A DNA stretch of 64,000 nucleotides from Eledone cirrhosa (Eukaryota; Mollusca; Cephalopoda; Octopoda; Eledonidae): NCBI GenBank assembly GCA_964016885.1, contig OZ024744.1:73062474-73126473 (forward strand), written 5' to 3'. How positions within the stretch are numbered: the first letter of the stretch is position 1; each line of letters starts with the position of its first letter. A program made the position numbers and the translations under genes. Positions 20,413 to 31,017 of this stretch are shown here, piece by piece. The notes beneath the pieces are model-generated. The model was not told the DNA's origin. It did not search any database and saw only the letters and a list, made by a program, of their open reading frames with translations.

Positions 20413-20503
20413 ATCCATTTTTGAATTTGCTTTGCAAGATTTCTTATCTGAAAATGTGTGTTAAAACAGATATTGGCTACATGACCCTCCCAAAGAATAA
20501 CAA
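20413..20503. repeat. Fused remnant of Penelope terminal sequences
   Basis: The 58-bp segment found beside the other two copies (TTGAATTTG... to CAGATATTG) is joined directly to the outermost 35 bp of the right terminus (GGCTACATGACCCTCCC... AATAACAAT). Confidence 0.7.
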
Positions 20504-20515
20504 TATATATATATA

Positions 20516-21319
20516 CTAGCAGTGGTACCCGGCGTTGCACGGGATAAGGTATTTTGGAATGTGGGCCGCCAACAGACCTAATCGTGGAAAAACTGCATGC
20601 CTGGACAATATGTAAAGAAAATAAACTGAATACTCTGATGGCTGGATCATCTAAGATTTTCCTTGATAAAGCAGGAAAAGGCAGGTTTTCACATAATGCA
20701 GGCCCTAGGGGATCAAGAAAATGAATTTTTTTTATGTGCATAATATGCCTTGAAATTTTGGGAAAATCGGCTAGACGTAACGCCTCAAAAATGCCCTAAA
20801 AAGCTGAAAAAAAATGTTGGATTTTCTTTGCTCACAGTATGAAGAATGACTGACTAATACATAGTTACAATTTCAAGGAAATCGGTCTGACGTAACGCCT
20901 CAAAAACCCCTAAAAAGCTGAACAAAAACGCAGTTTTTCACTTAATGCGGGCCCTAGGGGATCAAAAAGTTGAATTTTTTTATGTGCATAACACTCCCTG
21001 AAATGTAAGTAATACACATGTAAAGTTTGCAATGAACAGAAAATAGCGAATATAATACGTCATCAATGTTCGTCAGAATGTCGTAATGCAGACAGCCAGG
21101 CATACAGACAGATATTATAAGAGCGCAACAGAGATGGATAACCGGCGCCTAGCACACCTTTAACAACAGAAAATTGAAAAATAAAAGCTGCAGTTAATAT
21201 CTTTAGACCGCAAGGAATATATGAATGCAAGTTTGAAGTCAATCGGAGTAGAAATGTGGATTTGTATAGACTTTGCAAAAATGAGGACACACAGACAACA
21301 ACAGTTTTATATATATAGA
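20516..21319 (-). mobile_element. Non-autonomous Helitron-like element
   Basis: On the minus strand it starts A|TCTATATATATAAAACTG and ends with a CCCG/CGGG hairpin, CCACTG and CTAG|T. It is 804 bp and non-coding. Internal duplication: TTATGTGCATAA and CTAGACGTAACGCCTCAAAA blocks occur twice. Confidence 0.68.
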
Positions 21320-21330
21320 TATATATATAT

Positions 21331-21376
21331 ATCATCATCATCATTGTTTAACGTCTATCTTCCATGCTAGCATGGG

Positions 21377-21378
<2 letters not shown>
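21331..21378 (-). repeat. Minimal LINE tail
   Basis: (ATC)n, TTTAACGTCTATC and CATGCTAGCATGGG only. Confidence 0.6.
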
Positions 21379-21434
<56 letters not shown>

Positions 21435-21440
<6 letters not shown>

Positions 21441-21900
21441 AGTTTATGTTGGTTGTATACCAACACCTCAGTATGCAGGCTGGCGCACTCGACGAAGTGC
21501 GCAGGTTGGTTTGGTTACTCCGGAGTAGTGTAAAATAAAGTCAAATAAGAGTCAAATGATTAAAATTTTGCTTCGTTTATTACTGCTATATATATTTCAG
21601 TGACAGCCATCTTTGGCTGTGACCTCTTCAGGCAGTTTGAATTAGTATGGTATAGACAAGTACATATGTTGTTTAGGTGTATAATATTGTCAATACTCTG
21701 ATATGCCCAGTTCCTTGTTGGGTTGTTAATTCACTGAGGAACTGGAGTCATATGAATTCAAACAAACGAATTTCAGTGTCAAAGGTCCCCTTCTCCTCTC
21801 ATTGGTCAGTTATTAGAACATTCCTCATTCTAAGTGTTGTTATTGTTGGAGTTAGCTTAAAAATTGATAAAATGGTAGAAGGGACAAGGTGTTAAAGGAA
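21435..21900 (-). mobile_element. Unclassified non-autonomous repeat bearing a hammerhead
   Basis: Non-coding insert after a long (TA)n tract. A GCGCAC/GTGCGC hairpin is at 21484-21502, and the ribozyme near 21.6 kb is on the minus strand. Confidence 0.45.
21582..21636 (-). ncRNA. Hammerhead ribozyme motif with long stem II
   Basis: Minus strand: stem I ACUGC/GCAGU (5 bp), core CUGAAGA, stem II of eleven positions (GGUCACAGCCA against UGGCUGUCACU, one C-C mismatch and one G-U pair, loop AAGA), GAAA, stem III AUA/UAU with loop UA, and cleavage triplet AUA directly before GCAGU. Confidence 0.85.
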
Positions 21901-21959
21901 CAAAATAACAAAAAAAGTGTCAAACTTCCCATTGGTCAGTTCTGAGAGCATTCCTCAGT

Positions 21960-22690
21960 CAGAAGTCTATAGAATTCTTTCTGGGGTGAGGCTCTCTGTA
22001 GTGTTTTTGCCTGCTATTGTTCAGTACATTTGACCTCTACCATTATTTTGGTAGTGTTGTTGGTGTAGTGGTCAGCTTATATCTTGCTGCTGCTAACAAT
22101 TTAGAAGTATCCAGTTTGTGTTTTTTCTTCATCCCTCCTGCCACCATCGTAGTGGTGGTGGTGGTGGGAGGGGGGGGTTCTTCCATGTATATGAAGAAAT
22201 ATAAGGCAATAAATGAAGAAAACAGAAAATAAATAAATAATATAATAAAATAATTAATATAATTTGTATAATTTGAAAATAAATAAATAAATAAAGAATA
22301 AAGAATAAATGAAAAATTGGTGAAAAAGTAATGAAAATGAATATGGAGAAGTGAGAAATAATGTAGGATAAAGTGTGTGTGTGTGCTATAACCAATCTCA
22401 AGGTCAGAATATGTTGGATAGATTGGTATGAGACAAGATGTTAAGATGAGATATTCAAACTAAATGTGTTTGTGTTATAATCAATCTCAACTTAAAATAA
22501 ATATAAGGTGATACAGTGAAGAGGGCAGAAAACAAATAACATTAATAAAGAGAAATCAAGATTTAAGATTGGAACTTGAAAATCAGAAATCTAGTAAGTT
22601 AAAAGTGTTTGTGTTATTGATGTTGGCCAAATTATTATGGCTGTGTCCGATTCTATCTGTAGGCTATCATGGTGTCTGCTCTGCCTGGGT
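21960..22690. other. Low-complexity AT-rich sequence
   Basis: A (GTG)n/G-rich patch at 22148-22178 and AATA-rich tracts. Nothing gene-like. Confidence 0.4.
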
Positions 22691-22692
22691 TG

Positions 22693-22900
22693 TTCCCTAT
22701 GGCTTGAGGGGAGTTCACAACCTAGGGTGTTGTTATTGCCCATATAGCTTGAGGGAGGTCTGGCCGAGAGGTGTTTTCATGTTCTGTAGAAGTCCCTATA
22801 GCTTGAGGGGAGTTCACATCTTCCTGTGTTGCTACTGTCCATATATCTTGAGAAAGGTCCCGGCTCTAAGGTGTCTGCATGTCCCGAAGAAGTCGGTTCT
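22693..22900. repeat. Two tandem units of about 101 bp
   Basis: CCCTATGGCTTGAGGGGAGT (22693) recurs as CCCTATAGCTTGAGGGGAGT (22794), with diverged remainders. A 134-codon frame covers it but consists of repeated Tyr-Gly/Ser-Leu-Arg units and has no known domain. Confidence 0.65.
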
Positions 22901-23047
22901 GAGGTTTATCAGGCCGCTTCCACCTCTTAGTATTGATCTGCTATTTATTTTAGTTCTTAGTTTTTATTTGTAATTGCAGTTATATTTGTGGATGTATTTT
23001 AGGATTGTGAATTTTTAATCTTTGTTATTACACAACAGGTAAATTAT

Positions 23048-23560
23048 ATCATCATCATCATCATCATCACTGTTTAACACCCATTTTTCCATGCTTGCAT
23101 GGGTTAGGCAGGCTGGATGCCTTTCCTAACACCAACCTCATTTACAGTGTAGAACTGGATGGCTCCAGTATGAGGAGAGACAGACCACTTGGCTGCACTG
23201 TACTTGTCTTACAGCTGAACCATAGTTTTGGAGCCTGACCCATCTCACAGCAGAACCATAGTTTAGGAACCCAGTACTGGATGATTCCACTATGTGGAGG
23301 GACAGGTGCAGAACCACAGTTTGGAAACCTGTTGCTGGATGGCACCACTACGTGGAGTAACAGGCCAGCTGGACATGCTGAACTCTTCACACAGTGGACC
23401 ATCAGTTCAGGTGTCACATGGCAGCGCTGTGAGCAGGGACAGGCCAGTTGGCCACACCACACCCGTCTCTCTCTATATATAAAGAGTATATAAAGAGGAG
23501 GGATTTGAGAGGACCCATTAGTCATGCCTCGGTACTGCAACCTTTTTAGTGTTGGAAACC
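23048..23560 (-). mobile_element. LINE 3' UTR, internally duplicated
   Basis: (ATC)n, CCATGCTTGCATGGG and GATGCCTTTCCTAACACCAA define the tail. Then several diverged repeats of a GGATGGC-CCA-TA-GTGGAG unit of about 60-110 bp. Confidence 0.6.
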
Positions 23561-23569
23561 TACACTATC

Positions 23570-23830
23570 AATGCACCCAGTACATGCTGTAAAGTGGTTG
23601 GTGATAGAAAGCTTGCCAAATAAAGGGTTGGAAGGACCTTTCAGTTGTGTCAAGGACATGACAGCCTTCATAGTGTTGGTGGCCTACATTACAAAAAACA
23701 CACAGTACATGTTTTAAAGTGGTTGGTCATTGGAAGGGGATCCAGCTGTAGCAAACTTGCTAAATAAAGAGTTGGGAGGGCTCTCAGTTGAGACAAAGAC
23801 ATGACAACCCCTCCTGTACACCCAATAGAA
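23570..23830. repeat. Tandem duplication of about 130 bp
   Basis: ACCCAGTACATGCTGTAAAG and CACAGTACATGTTTTAAAG begin two diverged units, each with TTGCTAAATAAAGAGTTGG and AGGACATGACA. Confidence 0.5.
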
Positions 23831-24047
23831 CGTGAAACATACATAAATGAGATGCAGATCCCTGACCTGTGTGGGAAATCAGCATCCCCACTTCAGTACT
23901 GATTCAGTCTACATAAACCTGTGGAACTCTTGCTAGAAGGGCAATCGAAATACTAGAAATAGCAGCCAAATCAAATTCCATGCCATGGTAGCTTATAAAA
24001 TAGTTTCAGCTACAACACCTTTTCTATTAAATTTGCTTGTTGAAGTA

Positions 24048-24330
24048 AAGACCTGTTGCTTAGTGGTTAAAGAATTGGATTTGCAATTGTAAGGTTGTGA
24101 GTTCGATTCCCAGTCCCGGGCGAAGCATTATGTTCTCGAGTAAGACACTTTATTTCACGTTACCCTGTCTGCCAGGAGTTGTAATCAGTAGATAGTATCA
24201 GCAATGGAAACATTGTTTTCCTGGTCTAATTTGTTCCACCCCATTTGGTATGAAAGTGAGATCTGGGATCTTGTCAGTAATTCAATTTTAGGGCTTATTT
24301 AGTGTTAAATAAAAATAATTAAAGGGGCCT
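24048..24330 (+). mobile_element. tRNA-derived SINE, type A variant
   Basis: Head GTTGCTTAGTGGTTAAAG with B-box GGTTGTGAGTTCGATTC, core TCGAGTAAGACACTTTAT, then a different 3' part (GACAGTATC- and GGAAACATTGTTTTCC-like) shared with 58472. Confidence 0.75.
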
Positions 24331-24408
24331 ATTTATGGTTATTTGACTAGCTATAAATTGCATCCAAAGCTCAATCGAGTCATACCTTACAAGAAGGATA
24401 CTTTAGAG

Positions 24409-25559
24409 CAGTAGTCGCCAACCTTTTGGACCTCACATATCACTAAATTTTAAATCCTGCAGACCACTAATATTAATTTTTTTAAAAAGATAAATACATT
24501 AAAATCTTAAACCCCGTGGACCACTAATATGGACTTAAAAAGATAAATACATTAAAATTTTAAGTCCCGTGGACTACTTATATGAATTCTGGCTATGGAA
24601 ACAGCAGTTGAAATCAAGAGGACTGAGAGTGAACCTAGCTAAGACAAAAGTGTTGATAAGTAGAAAAGAGGACAAAACTCTGATTCCGTCAGGGAAATGG
24701 CCATGTTCGATATGTACACAATGCAGATCTTGGGTACACAAGAGATGTACTTGGATAGCAGGCAAACTAACAGGGAGGAAAAACTATGTATACGGTAGAT
24801 GAAAATTTGACAGTAGGAGTCGCAGTGATAAACGCATTTTTAAGCAGGTAGGTTCTATAGAAGTGGTTGATAACTTCCAGTACCTTGGTGATCAGATTAG
24901 CATGAGAGGAGGTGTTCTGAGGCCATAGTATCTATAATAAGAATGGGTTGGAAGAAGTTTAGGGAGCTGCTTCCTCTGTTGACAAAGAAGGGTTTCTCCC
25001 TGTGTACAAAAGGCCGGTTATATGGTACCTGTGTGAGATGCGCGATGCTGCACGGTAGTGAGACATGGGCAGCAACTGCAGAGGATATGTGACGGCTGGA
25101 GAGAAATGAAGCAAGCATGCTCCGTTGGATGTGCGTGAATGACCAATCATAGACGAGTTAAGAGAGAAACTGTGTATAAAAGGGATAAGTTGTAGTGTGC
25201 GGGAGAGAAGACTGCATTGGTATGGACATGGGATGCACATGGAGGATGACCACTGGGTAAAGAAGTGCCAAGAAATCACAGTAGAGGAAGACCACGAAAA
25301 ACATGGGCGGAGGTGGTGAGAGCAGACCTCAGGTCGCTGAAACTCACTGAGGAGATGACGAAGAACCGTGACAAGTGGAGAGATGCTGTGCTGAATAGGA
25401 CCCATCCCACCCTTGCAAGCAGGGAAAAGCGGACGTAAAATGATGATGATGAAATACATTAAAATTTTAAAACCTGCGGACCACTAATATGAATTTTTTT
25501 TTTTTTTTTTTCTGCAAACCACCAAAATTTTTTCTCAGACCACTGGTTGGTGATTACTG
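24409..25559. mobile_element. hAT-like MITE split by a LINE insertion
   Basis: Inverted ends CAGTAGTCGCCAACC and (reverse complement of the right end) CAGTAATCACCAACC. Imperfect 8-bp flanks CTTTAGAG/TTTTAAAG. Internal tandem units contain GTGGACCACTAATATG. The LINE at 24584-25453 sits inside. Confidence 0.6.
24584..25453 (+). mobile_element. LINE, short-UTR family, C-terminal part with 3' tail
   Basis: 5'-truncated just after the RT YADD box. Reads LRVNLAKTKVLIS, the zinc-finger region with a deletion (CSICTQCRSWVHKRC), the LGDQIS, GWKKFRELLPLL and MLHGSETWAA blocks, and RRLHWYGHGMHMEDD in broken frames. It ends in CCCACCCTTGCAAGC and AAAAGCGGACGTAAAATG with (ATG)n. Confidence 0.85.
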
Positions 25560-25564
25560 TTTTA

Positions 25565-25958
25565 AAGAATGTATAAGTTGCTAAGACTTCATCTTACAAT
25601 GGATCAAAACCAGCTGGGTGAAAAAAAAAAACACTTTAAAAAATGTACTCCATCATACAACAAAACATTTGGTGGCTATTGCTCAAAGTCTTTCATCATA
25701 GATGTGCTTAATGGTGGCTGACTTGGTGCTGCTATACAACTGTAAACATTTCCAACCAAGAAAGATCTTCTTTCCTGTGATTGTCAATCCTTCATTTGTC
25801 ATTTACCCGCATGGTTTCATATATTTCACCATTTCCTCCCTTATTCTCAGGCAAAAAGAAACATGAAATAATAGCTGTATATTAGCTATGACACTGTAAA
25901 AATGGTATCTTTTAAAGTAGCTTGTTGTCACTAGTTATATAATATGATTTAACTAGTA
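25565..25958. other. No recognised feature
   Basis: AT-rich sequence between the hAT/LINE nest and the CT tract. No motif or repeat relationship seen. Confidence 0.35.
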
Positions 25959-25959
25959 T

Positions 25960-26400
25960 AGTGTGAGTTGCTTATTTTCCTGTTTTTTTTGTCTTTCTCT
26001 TTCTCTCCTCCTCTGTTCTTCTCTTTCTTACTTTACCCCTATCTCTCTCTACCCTCCCTCTCCCTACCCCCTCTCTCTACTCCCCCCTCTCTATCTACTC
26101 CCACCTCTCTATCTACTCTCCCTACTCCCTACTCCCCCTCTCTCTCTACTCCCCCTCTCGCTCTACTCCCCCTCTCTCTCTACACCCCCCTCTCTCTCTA
26201 CTCCCCCCTCTCTCTCTACTCCCCCCTCTCTCCCTCTCTTTAGATGTAACTCTCATTTCTGTCTTCCAAACGCACACACACTTATCTCTTTCTCACTCAC
26301 ACACACTTTCTCTCTCTCTTTTTCACCCATATACACTTCATACTTAGATGCACTTGATTCACTCATCTACACACACACACTACACCCCCCCTCTCTCTTT
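25960..26400. repeat. CT-rich low-complexity tract
   Basis: (CT)n with repeated CTCTCTACTCCCCC units of about 20 bp. The proline/serine/leucine-rich frames are artefacts. Confidence 0.85.
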
Positions 26401-26822
26401 GTCTAAGTGTATTTTATGGATGTATTTTATATAAATATAAGAAATATAATGATGGAACTAGAGTAAAGTAAGAATGACAAAATAAAACTATAGTTTTTAC
26501 CCTATATTTCATAATATTTTGAGTTTAGAAACTCTTTATCAAATGAAGAAAAATATGAGAGTATATGAGAGTTATTCACTATTGTATGACTGACCAATAG
26601 TAGAAGTATGTCAATAGAAAGGCAGCATGTGAAGACCAGTCATAATAGCAGGTCATCCTTATGTAGCTCTCATCTGTTGTTAATACTAGGTGTATACCTA
26701 TTGATAAGAAGGGCTACTTTGATCCATAAATTACCAATGTATTTTTTTTTTTTAAATATTCAGTTTTATTTACCATTTCTTCCTTCATAGTTAGTCTTTT
26801 ATTCTTGCATTTTACTTTTCAG

Positions 26823-26917
26823 GAAATAGAAGACAGGCATGTTACTGACACCACTCTATTGGTTCACTTCTTTGGAGCAAATGGCACCGATGTTCTGAAT
26901 TATGATGACTTCCACAG
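26823..26917 (+). CDS. MICU3: MICU3-like exon (internal, upstream of the giant intron)
   Basis: This internal exon of 31 codons plus two bases encodes a segment containing VTDTTLLVHFFG and LNYDDFH. It is preceded by a pyrimidine tract ending in AG (26821-26822) and followed by a GT donor (26918-26919). The last two bases (AG) are completed to an Arg codon by the first base of the exon at 63625, so the intron is phase 2. MICU proteins are EF-hand regulators of the mitochondrial calcium uniporter on the intermembrane-space side of the inner membrane. The wording matches MICU3 better than MICU2 or MICU1. This segment lies between the two canonical calcium-binding EF-hands, so no DxDxDG loop is expected. 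Earlier exons (targeting peptide, first EF-hand) were not found in the window. Seen: ORF, splice sites and joining phase. Known: family motif. Inferred: MICU3 rather than MICU2. Confidence 0.88.
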
Positions 26918-26961
26918 GTAACTGTTTTTAGTGTCATTATAAACTAATTTATTATCATTGT

Positions 26962-27168
26962 TACAGTATCAGTAGAGTATCGGACGCCATGCATTGCAGC
27001 ATAGAGTTACGGCCCTTTATGATCTGAGTTCAAATCCCGCCGAGGTTAGCTTTGCCTTTCATCCTTACGGGGTCGATAAAGTAAAGTACCAATCATGCAC
27101 TGGGGTCGATTTAATCGATCCCTCCCCCTCTAAAATTTCTGGCCTTGTGCCGATATAAGAAACCGATA
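26962..27168 (+). mobile_element. tRNA-derived SINE, type B (tandem copy 1)
   Basis: Just downstream of the MICU3-like exon. Includes the GGGGTCGATTTAATCGA segment before CTGGCCTTGTGCCG. Confidence 0.82.
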
Positions 27169-27174
27169 TTATTA

Positions 27175-27370
27175 GGATTGGCAGTATCGGTAGAGGGTCG
27201 GACGCCATGCTTTGTAGCATAGAGTTACGGCCCTTGTCATTCTGAGTTCAAATCCCGCTGAGGTTAACTTTGCCTTTCATCCTTACGGGGTCGATAAAAT
27301 AAAGTACCAGTAATACACTGGGTAATTGCTGGCCTTGTGCCAAAAGTAGAAACAATTATTATTATTATTG
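27175..27370 (+). mobile_element. tRNA-derived SINE, type B (tandem copy 2)
   Basis: Complete head GGATTGGCAGTATCGGTAGA and (ATT)n tail. Lacks the TCGATTTAATCGA segment. Confidence 0.85.
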
Positions 27371-27390
27371 TTGTTGTTGTTGTTGTTAGG

Positions 27391-27603
27391 GCAGTAGATT
27401 GGCAGTATCGGTAGAGCATCAGACAACATGCATTGCAGCATTGAGTTATGACCATTTATGGTCTGAGTTCAAATCCCACTGAGGTTAGCTTCGCCTTTCG
27501 TCCTTATGGGGATCGATAAAATAAAGTACCAGTCACGCACTGAGGTCGATTTAATTTACTTTCCCCTCCACCCAAAAAAAATTGCTGGCCTTGTGCCTAT
27601 AGT
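27391..27603 (+). mobile_element. tRNA-derived SINE, type B (tandem copy 3)
   Basis: Third copy in the same orientation, inserted into the (ATT)n/(GTT)n tail of copy 2. Such tail-on-tail chains fit insertion into AT-rich tails. Confidence 0.83.
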
Positions 27604-27790
27604 ATTCTGTCCACCGGAGCTGCATGGCGACCAGTGCGTGAGCCCCCCATTTTCTTACAATAGTGAGAGATGGGGAGAGCAGGAGAGATGGAGGCAGTGA
27701 CAGTGGGAGTTTGGTCCGTTTGTGTTTGGACCTGGTGTATATATATGTGTATATAGGAGAGAATAAGTCTAAAAGCTGTTTCTTGTACAA
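27600..27790 (+). repeat. Unclassified repeat of about 190 bp (copy 1 of 3)
   Basis: GC-richer unit with GTCCACCGGAGCTGC, GTGAGAGATGGGGAGAGC, TTTGTGTTTGGACCTGGTG and TCTAAAAGCTGTTTCTTG. Related copies at 53640-53850 and, reversed, 61600-61770. Confidence 0.6.
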
Positions 27791-27949
27791 AATATATAAC
27801 TGACGTCCAAACCCAAAAACATCCATACGCATGCATACATGAGCAAATATTTACTAATCAAGCAAATATTTACTAATTGCTATTTAGATGTTTTCTAGAA
27901 TGTGTGTGTATATATATACAAGCAGTACTGTAATATAGATTGTACCTGT

Positions 27950-28265
27950 GATGTTTAAACTGGCTGTATCGGGCCAGAATTCTCTCACCTTTTTCTGTTC
28001 AAACCAGCTGTAAGCAGCCACTCATACTGATGTTAAGGTCTGCTCTCAAAAAAATAATATCAGTATCTCATAGATTCGATATTATGTCATATATTATTTG
28101 AGGTAAAGCGTTTACCACAAAAATACAATAGTATATATAGAGTAATGTAAATAAACTGGCTGTGACTGGCCACTCATACTGATGTTAAGGTATTGTTCTC
28201 AAAATAAATAATATCAAAATCTCAGAGATTCGATATTATGTGAGATATTATGTGAGAATACAGTA
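27950..28265 (-). mobile_element. TTAA-type MITE plus partial second copy
   Basis: A full reverse copy (27950-28153) followed by about 110 bp of a second copy in the same orientation. Confidence 0.6.
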
Positions 28266-28541
28266 TTCACTATGTTATATATGTGGATGTATGCCCCCAC
28301 CACCACTACCACAAAAAAAAAAATAAATAAAAAAAAAAACCAAGTCATCAGATTTTGTGCAACCTAGTGTCTGTAAATGTTATACTGAAATCTGGTAGGC
28401 ATCATTTCTGTGAGTATTATAGAATTATAGTTAGTTAATGTTTTTCTCTTCTCTAAACTTTTTCACACCTGCTTTAAACTTTTTCTCATCGTCCTTCATT
28501 CACACTGTTCCATTCTTTCATTCAAATAAATCTTTGATATT

Positions 28542-28551
<10 letters not shown>

Positions 28552-28572
<21 letters not shown>

Positions 28573-28576
28573 GGGG
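28552..28576 (+). repeat. Run of 25 G after a T run
   Basis: T12 followed by G25 in one strand, with clear quadruplex potential. Confidence 0.9.
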
Positions 28577-28743
28577 TTCTGAACCCAAAAGTTGTATCAT
28601 TCTTAAATTCTTTGTGTGTGTGTGTGTCCGTGTGTGTGTCTGAAGAACACAGCAGTGCCAGTGATGCTACATGTAACCATCAAACTTTCAGATGGTAGTC
28701 AGAAAATTCTAACAACTTTATCAGCTTATTAGCTTGCAAGGCT

Positions 28744-29082
28744 CAGAAGTTCTCAAATTTTTAGGCCACCCACCCCTCTCCATCATGGCCACATAATACC
28801 TTCAGCACCCCCAAACACTATTTCCAGAGAGACCTGCCTATACACAAATTGTAAATAATATATAATAAATAAAATTGTTAATTTATATATAATAAATAAT
28901 ATAATATATATTATGTATAAATAAATATTATATATTTTTTATTTTACTATATTTATATATATTATGTATCATTTAATATTTAATATACTATTATACCATT
29001 TCTAGCGCTCCCTTAGGCCCTAGCACCCCTGGACCTTCTCAACGTCCCCTGGGAGCGGTAGCCCCCGCTTTGAGAACCTCTG
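28744..29082. mobile_element. hAT-like MITE
   Basis: Left end CAGAAGTTCTCAAATTTTT; right end, reversed, CAGAGGTTCTCAAAGCGGG. AT-rich centre. Same family as 39282-39636. No 8-bp duplication preserved. Confidence 0.65.
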
Positions 29083-29783
29083 CTCTACATGGTCACTCAA
29101 CCTTCTGGAAGTAGCAACCAATTTTCTTTTAAACCTTTCGGTGTCATATTTCTAATGAAAGATAATTCCTATAGTTTTAAATAATTTTGAAAATATTTAA
29201 GAATTTGGATGGATTTAGTAAGATATTTAAATTTTCTTACTATTTTGGATCATAACTTAAAGATTCTTATATGCAATTAAGATGGAAGATTTTTGGATAA
29301 ACATATACTTCAAACTGTATTGTATGGTGATTTAGTATCAAAAGGGTTAAACTACATGACAGTCTTTTTGAAAAGAAAAAAAATGAAATACACATAGTAT
29401 AAAAATAATCCTGGATATTAATTCTGGTAAAGCAAAGGAAGAGAGACAGCTCTGGGATTTAAATTGATTAAAAATTAATTAGAAAAACAATATATATATA
29501 TATATATATATATTCATATGTATATATAGTTGTGTTGTGTTCTCTCTGATTAATTTTTATAGACTCACTTTGTAAACCTTACTCATTAACTTGATTAATG
29601 CTAATATGAGGCTAAACAGAAACAACTTCATCAACTGTAATTCTCATAGTCATCTAACACGTTATGTTACTTTGTTAACTCAGTAAGTAAAGCAAATAAA
29701 TTATTTCTTTATGGCACAAGGCCAGCAAATTTTGGAAGAAGAAATTAGTCGATTAAGTAAACCTCAGTACTCAATTGATTGTT

Positions 29784-30060
29784 GAGGTGCATGGCCTAGT
29801 GGTAAAAGTGTTGGACTTGTTGGACTTACAATCATAATGTCATGGGTTTGATTCCTGGGCTAGCTTGCATGTTGTGTTCTTGAGCAAAACACTTTCACGT
29901 TGCTCCAGTATACTCAGCTGAAAATGAGTACCAGCAATAACTGGGTTTAACCCTGCAATGGACTGGCGTCCTGCCCAGAGTGGAGTCTTCTACTCTCAGT
30001 CGCTTCACACCATGAAACTGGCCAAACAAGCTTTCAATGGCTTAAGACAGACTTTTAGGC
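29784..30060 (+). mobile_element. tRNA-derived SINE, type C
   Basis: Head GGTGCATGGCCTAGTGGTAA with a small tandem slip (TTGGACTTGTTGGACTTAC), B-box-like GGGTTTGATTCC, core TTCTTGAGCAAAACACTTTC, 3' part CTGGCGTCCTGCCC to AGACAGACTTTTAG. Confidence 0.78.
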
Positions 30061-30384
30061 TCAATTGATACTATATTTTTTTAGCCATGGAAGGATCAAA
30101 GGCAAAGTTGAACTTCAGTGCAGTTTGAACTCAGAACATAAAAGTTTTAGACCAAATATCACAAAGCGTTTGTTCAACACTTGCAATTCTGCCAATTTGC
30201 CATGCTCAGTAAACGTAATTAAATGATAAAAATGCTAAGATGCCCATCGTCATAAACCCAGTCCAATAAGTAATGTTAGAAAACAATTTATTGTTCATTG
30301 TTAAGAGGATTTTGATTTTATATATTTATATCATCATTGTTTTTACATCCATTTTTCCACACTGGCATGGGTTATATATACATG

Positions 30385-30425
<41 letters not shown>

Positions 30426-30427
<2 letters not shown>

Positions 30428-30720
30428 AAGTTGTAGTGTGCAGGAGAGAAGACTGAGATGGTATGGACATGTGATGAACATGGAGAATGACCGCTGGGTA
30501 AAGAAGTGCCAAGAAATCCCAGTAGATGGAAGACACAGAGGAGGAAGACTATGAAAAACATGGGTAGAGGTGGTGAGAGCAGACCTCATATCACTGAAGC
30601 TCATGAAGGAGATGACGAAGGACCGTGACAAATGGAGAGATACTGTACTGAATAGGACCCGTCCCACCCTTGCAAGAGGGAAAAGCGGACTTATGATGAT
30701 GATGATGATGATGCTGATGA
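30426..30720 (+). mobile_element. LINE 3' end, short-UTR family
   Basis: Reads RRLRWYGHVMNMENDRWVKK, KCQEIPVDGRHRGGR and a C-terminal region in a broken frame, then CCCACCCTTGCAAG, AAAAGCGGAC and (ATG)n. 5'-truncated into (TA)n. Confidence 0.82.
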
Positions 30721-30780
30721 TGTATATATATATGTATATATATATATAAATAAATATACATGTATACATACATATATATC

Positions 30781-31016
30781 ACCCAGCCCACACTGTAAAG
30801 TGGTCGTGTAGGCGCCACGGAAATAAAGCACCCACCACTCACTGTAAATGAGGTTGGTGTTACGAAGGGCATCCAGCTGTAGAAATCACGTCAGAATCTG
30901 TTCCCATACAAGCAAGACAAGGTCAACCAACCGGACACTGCCCACAACAGGACAATCTGTCTAATCCATGCTAGTGTGTAAGAACGGATGTAAAACGGTG
31001 ATAATGATGATAGATA
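30781..31016 (+). mobile_element. LINE/SINE 3' UTR, long-UTR family
   Basis: CACCCAGCCCACACTGTAAA to CACTGTAAATGAGGTTGGTG, ending in AACGGTGATAATGATGATAG. It abuts the next LINE tail-to-tail. Confidence 0.75.
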
Positions 31017-31017
31017 T

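Noticed and set aside
20413..20503. CRISPR-like or tandem structure from the repeated Penelope ends
   Set aside because: The repeats are dispersed copies of transposon ends in an animal genome with no regular spacing and no cas genes.
22569..22973. 134-codon frame on the + strand
   Set aside because: Lies over a two-unit tandem duplication. No known domain and no relation to the neighbouring exon.
25963..26406. Serine/proline-rich 147-codon frame
   Set aside because: CT-rich low-complexity sequence; the frame is a by-product of the repeat and precedes a real exon only by chance.
26480..26560. Hammerhead-like TTGATAA with GAGTTT/AAACTC hairpin (minus strand)
   Set aside because: Ten unpaired bases separate the hairpin from GAAA and no stem I partner was found.
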